Below, one piece after another: positions 21,124 to 33,145 of a stretch of 64,000 nucleotides of DNA. Both the position numbers and the translations under genes were made by a program. How positions within the stretch are numbered: the first letter of the stretch is position 1; every line of letters starts with the position of its first letter. This stretch comes from Silene latifolia (taxonomy: Eukaryota; Streptophyta; Magnoliopsida; Caryophyllales; Caryophyllaceae). The notes under the pieces are model-generated. The model saw only the letters and a program-made list of their open reading frames with translations, did not search any database and had not been told where the DNA came from. Location: assembly GCF_048544455.1 (NCBI RefSeq), contig NC_133538.1, positions 37,821,469 to 37,885,468 on the forward strand, in the 5' to 3' direction.

Positions 21124-22451
21124 TTGCTAAAGGATTTACGCAAAAAGAAGGTATTGATTATTTTGATACGTACGCCCAGTGGCAAGACTTTCCTCAATAC
21201 GTACTTTAGTATCTCTCGCATCTATATACGATTTACATATACATCAAATGGATGTAAAAATGGCCTTCTTGAATGGTGATCTAAATGAAGAGATATACAT
21301 GGAACAACCAGAAGGGTTTGTACTTGAAGGAAATTCACATAAAGTGTGTAAGTTGGTAAAATCGCTTACGGCTTAAAGCAAGCACCAAAGCGTGGGCATG
21401 AGAAATTTGATAAGGCCATTTTAAGTAATGGGTTCAAACATAACAATACCGATAAATGTATATACACTAAGTGTACTAAAAAATATACAGTAATTATTAG
21501 TCTTTATGTTGATGATTTACTGATATTTGGTACTAATATGATTGGTATACAAGAAACAAAGAATTACCTAACTTCTGTTTTCCAAATGAAAGATCTGAAT
21601 GAAGTTGATACCATATTGGGTATAAAGGTGATCAGACATGATACGGGTTATATTTTGAATCAAACTCATTATATTAAGAAATTGTTGGAGAAATTCCGAC
21701 ACCTTGGAATAAAGGAAGCAAACTCTCCGTTTGATTCAAGTGTAAAACTACCGGATCAATGTGATAGAATAATTGGACAATTAGAATATGCTAGTGCAAT
21801 TGGCAGCTTGATGTACGCCATGCATTGCACTAGGCCGGATATAGCATATTCAGTTGGAAAATTGTCTAGATATACTTGCAGACCCGACAAAGAACATTGG
21901 AAAGCTATTACTAGAGTTCTTGGATACCTTAAAAGCACTATGAATTATGGTCTAGTATATAGTAAGCATCCTTCTACTCTAGAAGGATATTGTGATGCTA
22001 GTTGGATAACTAGTATGAATGACAATAAATCTACAACGGGTTGGATTTTTAGTCTTGGAGGTGGTGCCATAAGTTGGGCATCCAAGAAGCAAACAATTAT
22101 TGCGCATTCAACCATGGAAGCTAAATTTATAGCCTTGACGGCAGCTGGTAAGGAAGCAGAATGGCTAAGAAATTTATTGCTTGATATAGAGTTGTGGCCA
22201 CAACCAATGCCACCATTTCCTTATCTTTGCGATACCAATCTACAATGTGTAAAGCTTATAATAACGTATACAATGGTAAATCTAGACATATTGGTCTAAG
22301 GCATGCCTATATATGAGAATTAATTACTAGTGGAGTGATCACAATTGTATACGTAAAAACTAACAGTAATATAGCAGATCCACTTACTAAGCCATTACCA
22401 AGAGATTTAGTAAGTTCAACCGCTATAGAAATGGGGCTTATACCCGTTTAA
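21124..22451 (+). pseudogene. Copia-3 reverse transcriptase and RNase H
   Basis: RT blocks are present in several frames: [23 protein letters not shown] (motif A), LKQAPKR and [11 protein letters not shown]. Then come the FQMKDLNE connection and RNase H ([30 protein letters not shown]). Single-base shifts lie near 21178, 21366 and 22255. The last one puts the terminal NIADPLTKPL block out of frame with the rest. The final stop is at 22449-22451. Confidence 0.85.
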
Positions 22452-22978
22452 TGAAACCAACAATGGGAACCCAACTATGAATTAGAATGACAAATTCAGG
22501 TTCAATGGGTAATAACAAGTTGTTGTAATGTTTCTAGGTGTCACCTACAAAGCCTCGGAAAATAATAAGAAAGTGGAAAGGTGACGACTGTTACGATAGT
22601 AGGATGAGAGAATGCTCTTAATGAAGTTATGATGAAAGTAACAGCATCTGATATAACTTCACCTATATGAACATAGAAGTGGTGCCGCTTTAGCAACAAG
22701 ATGACGGGAATTTTGTTGTAAATGTTCACGAAATGGATACTGTGCGCATGGCCATATACGCGCTGATACATTTAAGCCTATAACTATTAAAGTATTATGT
22801 GCACTATGTCTCATTCTGACTTTGCAAGTCTTGGTTCAATCTTCGGACACCGAAAACTTCGTTAGAAACTTTGACATAGTTGCTAAGTGGAAGTTCAAAT
22901 CGAGAGATACTTTCATAACGCATAATGCTTCACAAGTGATGAGTGATTACCGACAAAACTCACAAACTAGTGGGGGAT
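22452..22978 (+). other. Copia-3 3' non-coding region and polypurine tract
   Basis: No gene. TAGTGGGGGAT at 22968-22978 directly precedes the 3' LTR and is the purine tract. Confidence 0.7.
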
Positions 22979-23392
22979 TGTTGGAACAAGTTAAGAGTTT
23001 GTTTGTTTGTAAGATTGGCTAGTATGGATCCATTAGTATGGGCCTAAAACTTAATTAATCAAGACCGGCACTTGGGCAGTTTATTAATACGGAATTATAC
23101 AAAGACGGAAAATCCGGATGAATTGAATATGTCCCATACGTGAAACAAGACACTGGTTCATGGAATAGAACCTCTTGTTTCATATTTTGTGCCTCTTCAA
23201 TCTTATAAATATAAGGCCTTCATTCAATAACAAACAACCAGAAAATAAAATCTCATCAAATCAGAATAAGAAAAGGCTATAAGAAGCAGTATTGTATCCT
23301 AGAGGAATAACCCTAATAGTGGGGGATAATTTCCTTAAGGAAAGTATAATTAACGCCTTACTGCAATTTCGTTTTGATATTTAATTCTAACA
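22979..23392 (+). repeat. Copia-3 3' LTR
   Basis: 414 bp, TGTTGG to AACA, followed by CAATT. It contains TATAAATA at about 23205, in AATCTTATAAATATAAGGCC, the likely promoter motif. Confidence 0.9.
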
Positions 23393-23592
23393 CAATTAAA
23401 TGTGATACCTGATATAGTTGGAATCTGAAGGAAAAGAAAAATTGGAACATAAAAAATAGGCTATGTGCTACGATAATTATATATTTGTGTTACAACAATG
23501 GTGGTCCGACTGTGTCACGACCATGATGAGTGTGATGATGATCGTAACTGACTTACCGTTTTACGATGATGGGGTAGTTGTGTTATTATAGC

Positions 23593-23799
23593 TATTAAGG
23601 ATATAAACACCAATTCCGTCAATGATAGCTCGAAGTCAATTGTATTATCTTATTCTCCCTTGTTTGTTTATAGCTTCTGTTAAACATGTAACTAGGAGTT
23701 TGTGTAGCTAATTAGTTCTCCATATTTAGTATATATATGATAGCTTGTAACCTCTTTTATTTATCAATAACAATTATATTAATCGTCTCATTCTCTTCA
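23593..23799 (+). repeat. Copia-4 5' LTR
   Basis: Lacks about 55 bp present in the 3' LTR (the segment after GCTCGAAGTCA), probably deleted between short GTCA repeats, and has one extra TTTG unit. Confidence 0.88.
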
Positions 23800-23811
23800 T
23801 GGTATCACGAG
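23800..23811 (+). promoter_or_regulatory. Copia-4 primer binding site
   Basis: TGGTATCACGAG abuts the LTR and is a variant of the initiator-Met tRNA site TGGTATCAGAGC. Confidence 0.75.
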
Positions 23812-23888
23812 TCTAATACGATCCTCACGATCAAAAATCACTTGCCTCATTCGTGTGTCTCTTCTTTGACCTTTCGAATCCGACTACC

Positions 23889-24880
23889 ATGGCCAACAAT
23901 CAGCTTCAACTTATTAACGCGGCTGACCCGACCCATCCTCTCACCCTCGTCAACTTCACCAACTGTATTCAACTTAAGGACACCATCACCTTCCGTCAAT
24001 GGAGGTTTCAGGTTCGTGCCATCATGAATGGGCTCGAGCTTTTTTCCTACCTTGATGGCACCTCTACCCCTCCACCCAAAACGATCACTGTTGAACCCAC
24101 TCCCCCCGAAACTGCCACCAAAATCGCCCCCAACCCGGCCTATTCTACTTGGTATAGGCAAGACCAACTCATCCTTGGTGCAGTCACTGGCACTCTCGCA
24201 CCTCCGATCGCTGCCCTCATCGTTAACGATAGAACCTCTCACGCTGCCTGGTCCACCTTGTCCGAGCCTTTGCTAATTCCTCTCGAGGTCATCGTCTCCA
24301 AATTAAAGATCGCCTCGAGAATATTTCCCACACCGATGATATGTCCATCACCGAATACATGACCGCTATCAAAGCTTGCACCGATGATTTAGCCCAACTC
24401 GAACATTCTATGGATGTCGATGACATTACTGCTCGCATATTAAACGGTCTCAATTATGACAAGTATCGATCCGTCATCGAGGCAGTTACAGCTCGCGATA
24501 CATCAATTTCTTTTGAAGCCCTTCATGAGAAATTGATCCAACAAGAGCTTCGCCTTAAGAATGCACCCGCCTCCTCTGCCTCCAACAATTTCGCCCCTTC
24601 TGCTAATGCTGCCAATTACCGCAACAACAACACCAATCGCTCCGCCTATCAACCTCGCAATTCCTACTCACCTAAATCATCCAATTCCGCCTCCAACCAA
24701 ACCGGCTACCCCAAACCATACAAAGGCCGTTGTCACTATTGTGACGAAGTTGGCCACGTTGTCTCTGACTGTCGAGATTTTCTCACCAAATATCCCAATG
24801 TGGTCTTTCCCACTCGACAGCGTCGTGGTCCTACCCCGCAATCCCACACTGCTACACACCCCTCGACCCAGCCACCCAAC
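23889..24880 (+). pseudogene. Copia-4 gag with frameshift
   Basis: ATG at 23889 opens a UBN2-type gag (FRQWRFQVRAIMNGLELFSYLDG, then WYRQDQLILGAV). Near 24262, in the TLSE region, one base is missing and the frame changes. Coding continues in the new frame from about 24341 with ITEYMTAIKACTDDL and ILNGLNYDKY. The intact zinc knuckle is CHYCDEVGHVVSDC near 24730. After the knuckle the frame flows into protease without a stop. Confidence 0.85.
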
Positions 24881-26962
24881 TCTTGGACCGTTGATAGCGG
24901 TGCTTCATATCATATTTCTGATGACCTCAACACCCTATCTCTTCACCATCCGTATGAGGGTCCGGATGACCTCGTCATTGGCGATGGCAGTGCTCTCAAT
25001 ATAACTCATACTGGTTCTTTTCAAATTCCCTCATCTAATTCCTCTCTTAATTTTACAAATGTTTTAATCGTTCCGTCTATTACTCGCAAATTATTATCCG
25101 TCTCTCAATTTTGTAGTGACAATAATGCGTATGCCGTTTTCTCACCAACTTCCTTTTGTTTTAAGGCAAATCCGACGGGAGCGGTCCTTCTTCAAGGGCG
25201 TCTTATTGATGGGACGTATGTTTGGACGCCCACTCTGCCTCAAGCACACATAGCCGTCGCTCATGGTCAAGCCTCGTGGCATCATCGACTTGGCCATCCC
25301 TCAAATAAAGTTACTCAAGTTTTAAATTCTAGGTTTAATTTCCACATTTCAAATTCCGATCCATGTATTGCGTGCCAAATCAATAAGAGTCATAAGTTAT
25401 CTTTTGGTCACTCAACACTTTCTTCTACTGCTCCTCACGACTTAATATTTTCTAATTTATGGACATCTCCCGTTATCTCTCACGAGTCTTACAAATATTA
25501 CGTAATATTTGTCGACCATTTTACGCACTATATTTGGATTTATCCCCTCAAAAGAAAATCCGAAACTGAGCTTATTTTTCGAAAATTTCAAGCCATTGTG
25601 GAGAAATTTTTCAATAAGCCAATTAAACGTTTTTATTCAGATAACGGAGGTGAATTCGTCAAATTTACTTCTCATTTGAATATTAATGGTATTACACATT
25701 TAACGTCCCCGCCTCACACTCCCGAACACAATGGTTTTGCCGAACGACGACATCGACATATTGTTGAAACCGGACTATCCCTTTTAACTCACGCACAACT
25801 CCCAGCGTCACTTTGGCCATATGTGTTTTCCACAACTGTTTATCTCATAAATAGACTTCCCACGCCATCCCTCCAAAACGACTCTCCACACATTAAATTA
25901 TTCAATCAATTCCCGAACTATTATAAACTTCATAATTTTGGTTGTCTCTGTTTTCCTTGGTTACGACCGTACACCACTCATAAACTACAACCTCGCTCAA
26001 TCCAATGTGTTTTCGTTGGCTACTCATTGACTCAAAGTGCTTATCTCTGCCTTGATCCCCTCACATCCCGTGTCTACACATCGAGACATGTTCGCTTCTT
26101 TGATTATCAGTTTCCCTATTCCTCGCACCTCCAATTGTCATCATCTCCGCCTACAATTAACTCATCTGATTGGTGCTCTCTTACCGTCCCTGTTCTCCCA
26201 CCAGCTGCCCCACCCTCGTCAGAGAATCCCTCTGCCTCCCCTCAAATCGACACACCCCCTAATGACCCCTCTACAAACGAAACTCCCTCTTCACCTCCTG
26301 TCACCTCTACCACCGCTCCTTCCAACTCCCCTACCTCTACTCCCCCTCCTCCTCCACCTCCACCGCCTATTACATCTCACCCCATCACCCGCCTGTCCAA
26401 CAATATCCGAAAGCCCAACCCCAAATACATTAAACCAAACTCCACCACAACCCTTGTTTCCACCGTACCCCCCAAATATATCACCCCATCCACTGTTAAA
26501 CAGGCTCTTGTTGAACCATTGTGGCGTGCTGCGATGCAAGACGAATATGATGCCTTAACCCGAAATCAAACCTGGTCTTTAGTCCCACTCGAATCTGCCC
26601 CAAATACCATTGGTTGCAAATGGTTTTTCCGCATTAAGTATAACCCCGACGGTAGCCTCAAGCAACACAAAGCCCGTCTCGTAGCCAAGGGTTTTCATCA
26701 ACGCCCTGGCCTCGATTATGCTGAAACAGTCCCGTTATTAAACCTACCACTATTCGCCTTATTCTTTCACTCGTTGTTATCCATGGCTGGTCATTACGCA
26801 AAGCTATTTATGGTCTTAAATAAGCCCCTCGGGCTTGGTATACTGAGCTCAAAAATTATTTTATTTCCTCTGGTTTTCGACATTCAATTTCTGATCTGTC
26901 ACTCTTTATTTTTGATCGTCCTACAACACGATTATATGCCCTCGTATATGTTGATGATATAA
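24881..26962 (+). pseudogene. Copia-4 protease, integrase and internally deleted RT
   Basis: The long open frame has protease WTVDSGASYHIS, the HHCC finger (WHHRLGHPS, CIACQINK), the integrase core (FVDHFTHYIW, YSDNGGEF, HTPEHNGFAERRHRH), a Pro-rich linker with nine consecutive Pro near 26340, and the start of RT ([24 protein letters not shown]). After about 26725 the residues stop matching. The sequence has lost a base and, near 26795, a segment that should carry RT motif A. The YVDD catalytic site survives at about 26947-26958 but in a different frame. Confidence 0.88.
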
Positions 26963-27972
26963 TTATTACAGGTTCAAATTCTACCGAATTTAATAATTTT
27001 ATTGCAGCTATCTCTTCTCGATTTTCCCTAAAGGATCTCGGTTGCTTGTCTTATTTTCTCGGGATGGAAGTTACTCCCACGACCTCGGGTTTACACCTCA
27101 ACCAGTCCAAGTACATCTCCGACATTCTCACTCGCTACAATATGATGGACTGCAATCCCTCTACGACACCCATGCTATCACATCCGCCACTCATTCGACA
27201 AGATCATCTACCGACTGAAAATGAGTCTAAGTATCGTGCTATTGTTGGAAGCTTACAATATCTCTCATTGACGAGACCCGACATTGCATTTCCTGTAAAT
27301 AAACTCGTACAATTTGTTACTCATCCGACTGCAGGTCATTGGTCCTCTCTCAAACGGTTGCTACGATATTTGAGAGGAACTATTCATCAAGGAATTCATC
27401 TCCTCAAACGTGCCCCGCTTAATTTTCATGTTTTTTGTGACGCGGATTTGGGAGGTGACTCCTCTGATTATGTGTCCACTACTGGCTATGTTGTCTTCAT
27501 CGGCGAAAATCCTATTTCTTGGTCTTCTAAAAAGCAGCGAGTATTGTCACGATCCTCTACTAAGGCCGAGTTTCGTGCTATTGCTGACACCACATCTGAA
27601 ATACTATGGTTAAAGTCTCTTCTGTCCGAACTCGGTATCTCTTTACCTGCTGCTCCTACTATTTTCTGCGATAATCTTGGTGCAACAAATTATTCTGCAA
27701 ATCCCATCTTTCACTCCCGAATGAAACACCTTGCCATTTCTTTTCACTTTGTACGGGAACAAGTCCAACTCAGAACCATTCGCATACAACATGTCAACGG
27801 TGATGATCAAATGGCTGATACTCTCACAAAACCGTTGTCCAAATCCCGATTCCTTCTTCTTACATCCAAGATTGGCCTTACTCTTCGAGCGTCCATCTTG
27901 CGGAAGCGTATTAAGGATATAAACACCAAATCTGTCAATGATAGCTCGAAGTCAAACAACCAACCAACTTGA
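26963..27972 (+). pseudogene. Copia-4 RT end and RNase H (open)
   Basis: An open frame follows YVDD: SRFSLKDLG, YFLGMEV, the RNase H motifs CDADLGGD, STTGYVVFIGENPISWSSKKQ, SSTKAEFRA and FCDNLGA, and the terminal ADTLTKPLSKSRF. The stop at 27970-27972 lies about 60 bp inside the 3' LTR, so the C-terminus is LTR-encoded. As a domain it looks undamaged. It counts as pseudogene only because the polyprotein upstream is broken. Confidence 0.88.
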
Positions 27973-28166
27973 CTTATTCCCTCTTATATTTGTGTAACTT
28001 ATTTAGTCAATTGTATTATCTTATTCTCCCTTGTTTATAGCTTCTGTTAAACATGTAACTAGGAGTTTGTTTAGCTAATTAGTTCTCCATATTTAGTATA
28101 TATATGATAGCTTGTAACCTCTTTTATTTATCAATAACAATTATATTAATCGTCTCATTCTCTTCA
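27909..28166 (+). repeat. Copia-4 3' LTR
   Basis: Full 258-bp copy of the LTR, followed by ATAGC. It overlaps the end of the pol frame. Confidence 0.9.
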
Positions 28167-28300
28167 ATAGCACCACTGATTTCGAATATTATTACACTAC
28201 GAAGTAATGCTCATTATTCTAAAGAGTAACATTGACTTTCTATGTAGTAACATAGATTACTCTATGTAGTAACATTATACATTAGTTATATATTATTAAA

Positions 28301-28373
28301 GGCTATTAGCTTAAATGGAATAGCAATGTGCAAATTCTTCACAGAGATATGGGTTCGAATCCCATATAGCCTA
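28301..28373 (+). tRNA. tRNA-like sequence, probably a pseudo-tRNA
   Basis: About 72 nt with acceptor halves GGCTAT and ATAGCC (6 pairs), an A-box-like TTAGCTTAAATGG, and a perfect T arm ATGGG-TTCGAAT-CCCAT carrying the B box GGTTCGAATCC. The anticodon arm is poor (TGTG..CACA with a mismatch, and no U33), so an amino-acid identity cannot be assigned. It may be a decayed tRNA gene, an organelle-derived copy or a SINE head. No SINE body or tail is evident. Confidence 0.45.
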
Positions 28374-28676
28374 GTTAATTAAAGAATGTGGTGGCGATGA
28401 GTCGATAACTGGTCATGCAGCAAACATGTGTGGGCAAGTATTATTTCTTCTTCTCTTTCTTTTGTTAAGGTACCATTGATTATTTAATTTGGTAACACGG
28501 TTGAGGGCTGATTTTCATCGACGACGTTTTAGTAAATATCGACGACGTTTTAAAAAAAAAAGACGATAACTGCCCTTCCACTCATCCAACACTTTCTCTC
28601 TCTAAAAAATTTCCTCTCAAATTCTACTAAAAATCAACTAAATTAAAAAAAAAAACCAACAACAACAATTAAAAAC
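28374..28676. other. Upstream region of the MULE-OTU gene
   Basis: Contains two direct copies of ATCGACGACGTTTTA spaced about 20 bp apart (28518-28555), possibly part of the left MULE terminus, then a CT-rich leader. No matching inverted end was found to the right. Confidence 0.4.
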
Positions 28677-28857
28677 ATGACGGATCCCAAATCACCGGTA
28701 CGTAAACAACTTAATCGCTTCATTATTTGCTTACTTTTCATTTTTTTTGCGCATCGTTAATTCTATTCGATAGTTGATTTACGTCATGTATTAACTTAGT
28801 AGTAGCGAAATTGCGATTTTTCTGCGTAAGTCTGAAATTTGTCCCCCGAAGGTTGAA

Positions 28858-29113
28858 CCATGGACCAAAGTTCAGATCCAGCGTTCAGCCCATGGTCAAA
28901 ACGTTGGAAACCAACGTTTACCATGGTTCAAACGTTGGATTTCCACGTTTGCCATGGTCCAAACGTTGGAATCCATTGTTTGGCCATGGTTGAACGTTGG
29001 AAACCAATGTTTGGCCATGGTTGAACGTGGAGTTTCCTTGTTTGGGCATAGTTGAACGTTGGAAACTAATGTTTGGCCATGGTCGATTGTTGAGTCTCGT
29101 GGTTTAGCCATGG
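28858..29113 (+). repeat. Intronic minisatellite, about 31-bp unit, eight copies
   Basis: Units start CCATGG and carry AACGTTGGAAACCAACGTTT-like foldback cores. About eight copies diverge by a few bases each. They lie wholly inside intron 1 of the MULE-OTU gene. The minus-strand ORF through them is a repeat artefact. Confidence 0.85.
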
Positions 29114-31225
29114 ATTACTCGTTTTATATTGTTTTGCTTTCGTATTACGCAATTTATTTAGGTTATGAATCTTTTTTATTGTCTTACTATAGTCCGTATT
29201 GCTTGTAACAGGATTCGTGGGAGACTTTTGGCGAGAATTAAATTGATTACAACCCGTTGTTTGAGACTACTATAGATTTCGAAACGCGTGACGATGCTTT
29301 CAATTGGGCTAATAAAGTTGCATTCGAGAATGGGTTTGCTTTGGTTAAAGCAAATAACGGAGCTAAAAACAGAAAAAAGAACGGGTTGTTGGCAAGTTAT
29401 TTTCGATATAAAAGACATGGGTTACCAAACCGATCAGATGATCTTGAAAAGCCAAGGAGGTCGCAGAAGTGTTCATGCAAGTTTCGTATTCGTGCCGTTC
29501 AAAATTCCGTGTCTAAAAATGATCAAGTGACGATAGTGTGGAACATTGTAACCACCGAGGGTGGTGGACTACACAACCACAACGTAGCCGTTTATAAGGA
29601 CGAGGATTGACACTTTGCGGGATTGGACGCGGAAGAGAAGGCATATGTTAGGCAACAAATTATATATGCTCTTCATTTGAAAACCCCAGAAATACCTCAA
29701 CCGTCAAGCACCAAGCTATATAATAAAACAAGGAAAATTAGGAAAGAAGTTAGGGGTGAAAGAAACACCTCTCAGAAAATGTTGGCTCTAGCGGTAGAAG
29801 CGAAATACGTCCATTGGAATGAGATTAATTCCGAGACAAAAGAGTTGACTTATATTTTCATGGCACATCCTGATTCCGTGAAGTTGTTTCGGGCTTATCC
29901 TTATGTGGTTATCATGTATTCGACGTATAAAACCAACGCGTAAAAAAATCCACTCATTGAGATGGTTGGTGTCACACCCACAGTATCATCCTTCTTAATT
30001 GCATGTTCGATGATTCCTACCGAGTCTGAGGAGAATTACAAGTGGCTGTTGAAAAAGTTAGCTGACAATTTAGATGTCACGGAAGCGTCCCCTTGTGTTT
30101 TTGTCACCGACCGGGAATTGGGTTTGATCAACACTCTTGGGGCAGTATTTCCCGGGGTTGATCATTTGTTGTGTCGATGGCACGTGAACAAAGCCATCAA
30201 TGGTAAAGCCTTGGAATTCTACCGTACTAATAGTATGAAGTCATTTATCATCACAAATCCAGAAGACGGTTGGAATAAGGTGATCAATGCACTTACCGAG
30301 CAAGCGTTTCGGCACGCTTGGGTGTGTTTCAGTCGTAAGCGGAGACGTATGTCCGATTATATACAGAGAGCTTGGGGTGAACACGCAGGGAAGTTTATTT
30401 TATGCTATACAAACGAGGTCTTACATCTTGGTAACACGGCAACTTCCCGTGTTGAGTCAGCACATTCTCTATTAAAGGCTTAGTTGAAATCTAGTCATCT
30501 CACACTTGATACCATGTGGTCCTATATCCACGGCATGCTAGAAGGTCAACACTCCAAGATTAAGAAAGAACTCGAAGATTCAATGAGTAAATCAAGGATA
30601 ACATTCCGTACTTTCTCCTTATTGCAAGGGAACGTGTCTACTAAGGCCATAGAGTTAATGGAGAAAGAACTTTTGAGAGGCCTTGGATTGGGTATCAGGT
30701 TGGAGGATGGATTCCGACACGTGCTACGAACGACTCATGGATTACCTTGTGCATGCTATTTGGTATCTTTGCACTGAAGAGGTAGGAGGGTCTATTTCGA
30801 GGATATTCATGTCTATTGGAAGACATTGGTGTATGATATTCCTCAACAAATGCCGAAAAATGATGGTGATTTGTTTGAGGAATTAGTTGACGGTGTGAGA
30901 AACGGTGACCCGGTTAAACTAAGGGCAGTCATAAACTTGTTGCATGATTTCTCCCACTCGGAGGACCAAGAGATTTTGCCACCCCCTATTAATGAGCAAC
31001 CGAAAGGCCGTCCGAGAGGTTCTACAACTAGAAACAAGTCGGGTTTCGAGCATGCAGAAAGGAAGTTCGGGACCCCAAGTACTCATGGTTCAACAAATGC
31101 AGATCAATCACAACAAAGACTTGGTGATTTCGAATCAGGACCTCCCGGTGCTCCTTTGGGATGGAACTTTACCATTGGCCTTATATCATCATGGGCCAAA
31201 CAGTGGGGTGTTTATGAGGTTCTTT

Positions 31226-31740
31226 GGGGCCACTTCGATGGTTGGGTGGATGTTGGAGATGACGGTCATTGTGGGTTCCGAGTAGTATCTCACGCCTAGC
31301 GGGGCCAAGAGACAGATTATATAGTTATGCGGGAATGGTGCGCGAGGGAGATGAGGAGCGACGATATATACAGAGAGTTGTTCGGAATTTATCGATCACC
31401 GACCATCGGTATGACAGGGATTGAGGAAGCACTTCAACGAGTTGAGTTTTTTTAGAAGATTAGTTATGGGCCGGCTTACTGGATGTGTAGTGATAATTTG
31501 CTAGTGTTTGCAACGCTTTTCAACTGGACGATATGTGTGATTGGTCATACACTAGGGGAAGATGGGAAGAAAGTTTGGGACGGAAGTTGCAACACTATCA
31601 TGCCTTTGAAGACCCGAACGGAAGGTCGACTACCGTATGGTATTATGAGGATTGTCCAACACCATAGCCATTGGATACGGTTGCATTCTAGAGCCCCACT
31701 TGAGAGTCTGCCTATGCCACCACTTGACCCCGCTTGGTTG
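31226..31740 (+). other. OTU-type cysteine protease-like domain of the MULE fusion
   Basis: DVGDDGHCGFRVV matches the OTU N-terminal signature with the nucleophilic Cys after Asp-Gly. About 135 residues on, HHSHWIRLH supplies the expected C-terminal His. Spacing and the intervening YGPAYWM and WTICVIG segments fit a viral/eukaryotic OTU fold. OTU enzymes remove ubiquitin-like tags. Whether this one did is unknown. Stops at 31297 and 31453 interrupt it. Confidence 0.7.
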
Positions 31741-33145
31741 ACCTTCCGAGATGCTAGTTGTGAGATCCCTGAAAAAAAATCTCAATTTAAAAAAAAAATG
31801 GAAGGATGGAGTCGCCAGTAGGTTTTATAAAAAACATACAAAAATTAGTTTAACGGAAAAGCCCCTTTTGGTCCCTGGAATGGGGACTGATCCGTCACTC
31901 CGATCTGAACCAAAGATTGCGGATTCGGGAGTAAAGGTACGGTCAGGGAAGGTGTTTGGCACCCAGACCGCCCATCAAACTGACGCCCTCTACTATTTAT
32001 TTGTAATATTATATATTTGACGAAATTAATAAAAGAATACGAAAAAGATACAAATTATTTACAAGGACAAATTAATAGGTTAGTTTATATACAATTATAC
32101 GATAAATAAAGAAATAAAGAAAATAAATAAAAGAATAAAGTAAAGAAAACTTATTTGATGTCGGTACCCTCAGGCCTATCAGGATATTTGACTATTAATG
32201 AATTTCGACTTCGTCGTAAATTAACGGCTCTTATGCGCTTATAAGAAAACTGGGGCGATTTATTTGTGGATGGTTTGATTTGAAATTGAGATAGTATATT
32301 TGAGACGGAATATAAGAGTATAGAATTTCTGGATCTGGATATTTCAATAAGTGACTCGGTATATTTCATGTAACTCGCCCGTGAGTTTCTCGTCTGTTTG
32401 TATTTTTTGTCCCCTAGCTATTTTTTGTGTCCCTCTTATCCAGCTTGCTGAACATGTATTTATAATAGTCTTTTTTAGTTCCTATTCCTATTAAAACTCA
32501 ATCACTAAATCAAGATCAGAGAAATAGGGGAATCTTTATCTTTTTTGGGCGTCAAATCATGTCCATCTCTTAGACTTGCAGAGTTATAGTGTAACTCTTG
32601 TACAATTCTTACCTTGTTCTATTCTATCCGATAAGTTATTACACAATGCGTCCTATTATTAATTGTTAACATACCGTACAATAGGGCTGAGCAAAACCGG
32701 GTACCCGATACGGTTTTCTAAACCGTATCGGGTACCCGGTTTCGAAAACCCCATTTTTTTCGTTCCAGATACGATACGGTTTAACCGGGTATACGGTTTT
32801 CGGGTACCCGGTTAAAGCGTATACACGAAATGCGGGTATACGGATACGGTTATCTGAATTTTCTATTAAAAGCAATGGAAACACAAATGCACGGATACTC
32901 ACTACTCAGTAGCACCCGCCACCCTGTAGCATTGCAATGTCTTTTTAAGGCCAAATAAAGGCCTATAAGTTACAAGTTCAAAGTTCAAAAAACATAAAAC
33001 ACAATTCGAGAATACACCCAATAGTAAATATTACAAGTCTTACAAAAGATCGTCTACCAAATACGCAATACAGTCAAATTGTCTAATACTCGAAACAAAA
33101 CAAAGCAAGCTAGGCTATGTAGTAAGGCACTAAGGCTTCAATTCT

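Larger units (their letters stand above)
19237..23392 (+). mobile_element. Copia-3, Ty1/copia element with collapsed 5' end
   Basis: Exact duplications CAATT at 19232-19236 and 23393-23397 bracket an element that starts TGTTGG and ends AACA. The 3' LTR is 414 bp. The 5' LTR is cut to its first 87 bp and fused to the end of gag. The pol region is in copia order with several lesions. The intact duplications show that the missing LTR and gag were lost from within, not by breakage at the borders. Confidence 0.92.
23593..28166 (+). mobile_element. Copia-4, Ale/Retrofit-type Ty1/copia element
   Basis: Short LTRs (207 and 258 bp), an adjacent initiator-Met primer site and the duplication ATAGC (23588-23592 and 28167-28171) define the element. 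The compact gag-pol with VDSGAS protease, the long Pro/Ser/Thr linker before RT, and a polyprotein that ends inside the 3' LTR fit the Ale lineage. Both LTRs start TATTAAGG rather than the usual TG. A frameshift in gag and an internal deletion in RT inactivate it. Confidence 0.9.
28677..31758 (+). pseudogene. MULE transposase with FAR1-type N-terminus fused to OTU-like domain
   Basis: Exon 1 (28677-28697, seven codons) is joined by a GT..AG intron (28698-29211) to one long frame that stays in register to the Tat-like LTR insertion at 31759. In order: a FAR1/WRKY-GCM1-type zinc-finger region (YKRHGLP, CSCKFRIRA, LHNH; about 29257-29600), a linker, the MULE transposase (VVIMYSTYKTN where the first catalytic Asp should be, VFVTDREL, HLLCRWH; about 29880-30480), a SWIM-like region, a basic PKGRPRGSTTR motif and an OTU-like domain. 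There are seven in-frame stops (29239, 29608, 29941, 30481, 30775, 31297, 31453) and no frameshift. The last 28 codons lie beyond the insertion at 36793-36876. Confidence 0.88.

Noticed and set aside
26037-26558. 173-codon Pro/Leu-rich ORF
   Set aside because: Out-of-frame shadow of the Copia-4 linker and RT.
28347-28373. Hairpin followed by CTAGT, resembling a Helitron end
   Set aside because: The hairpin is the T arm of a tRNA-like fold and lies only two bases from CTAG, closer than Helitron ends.
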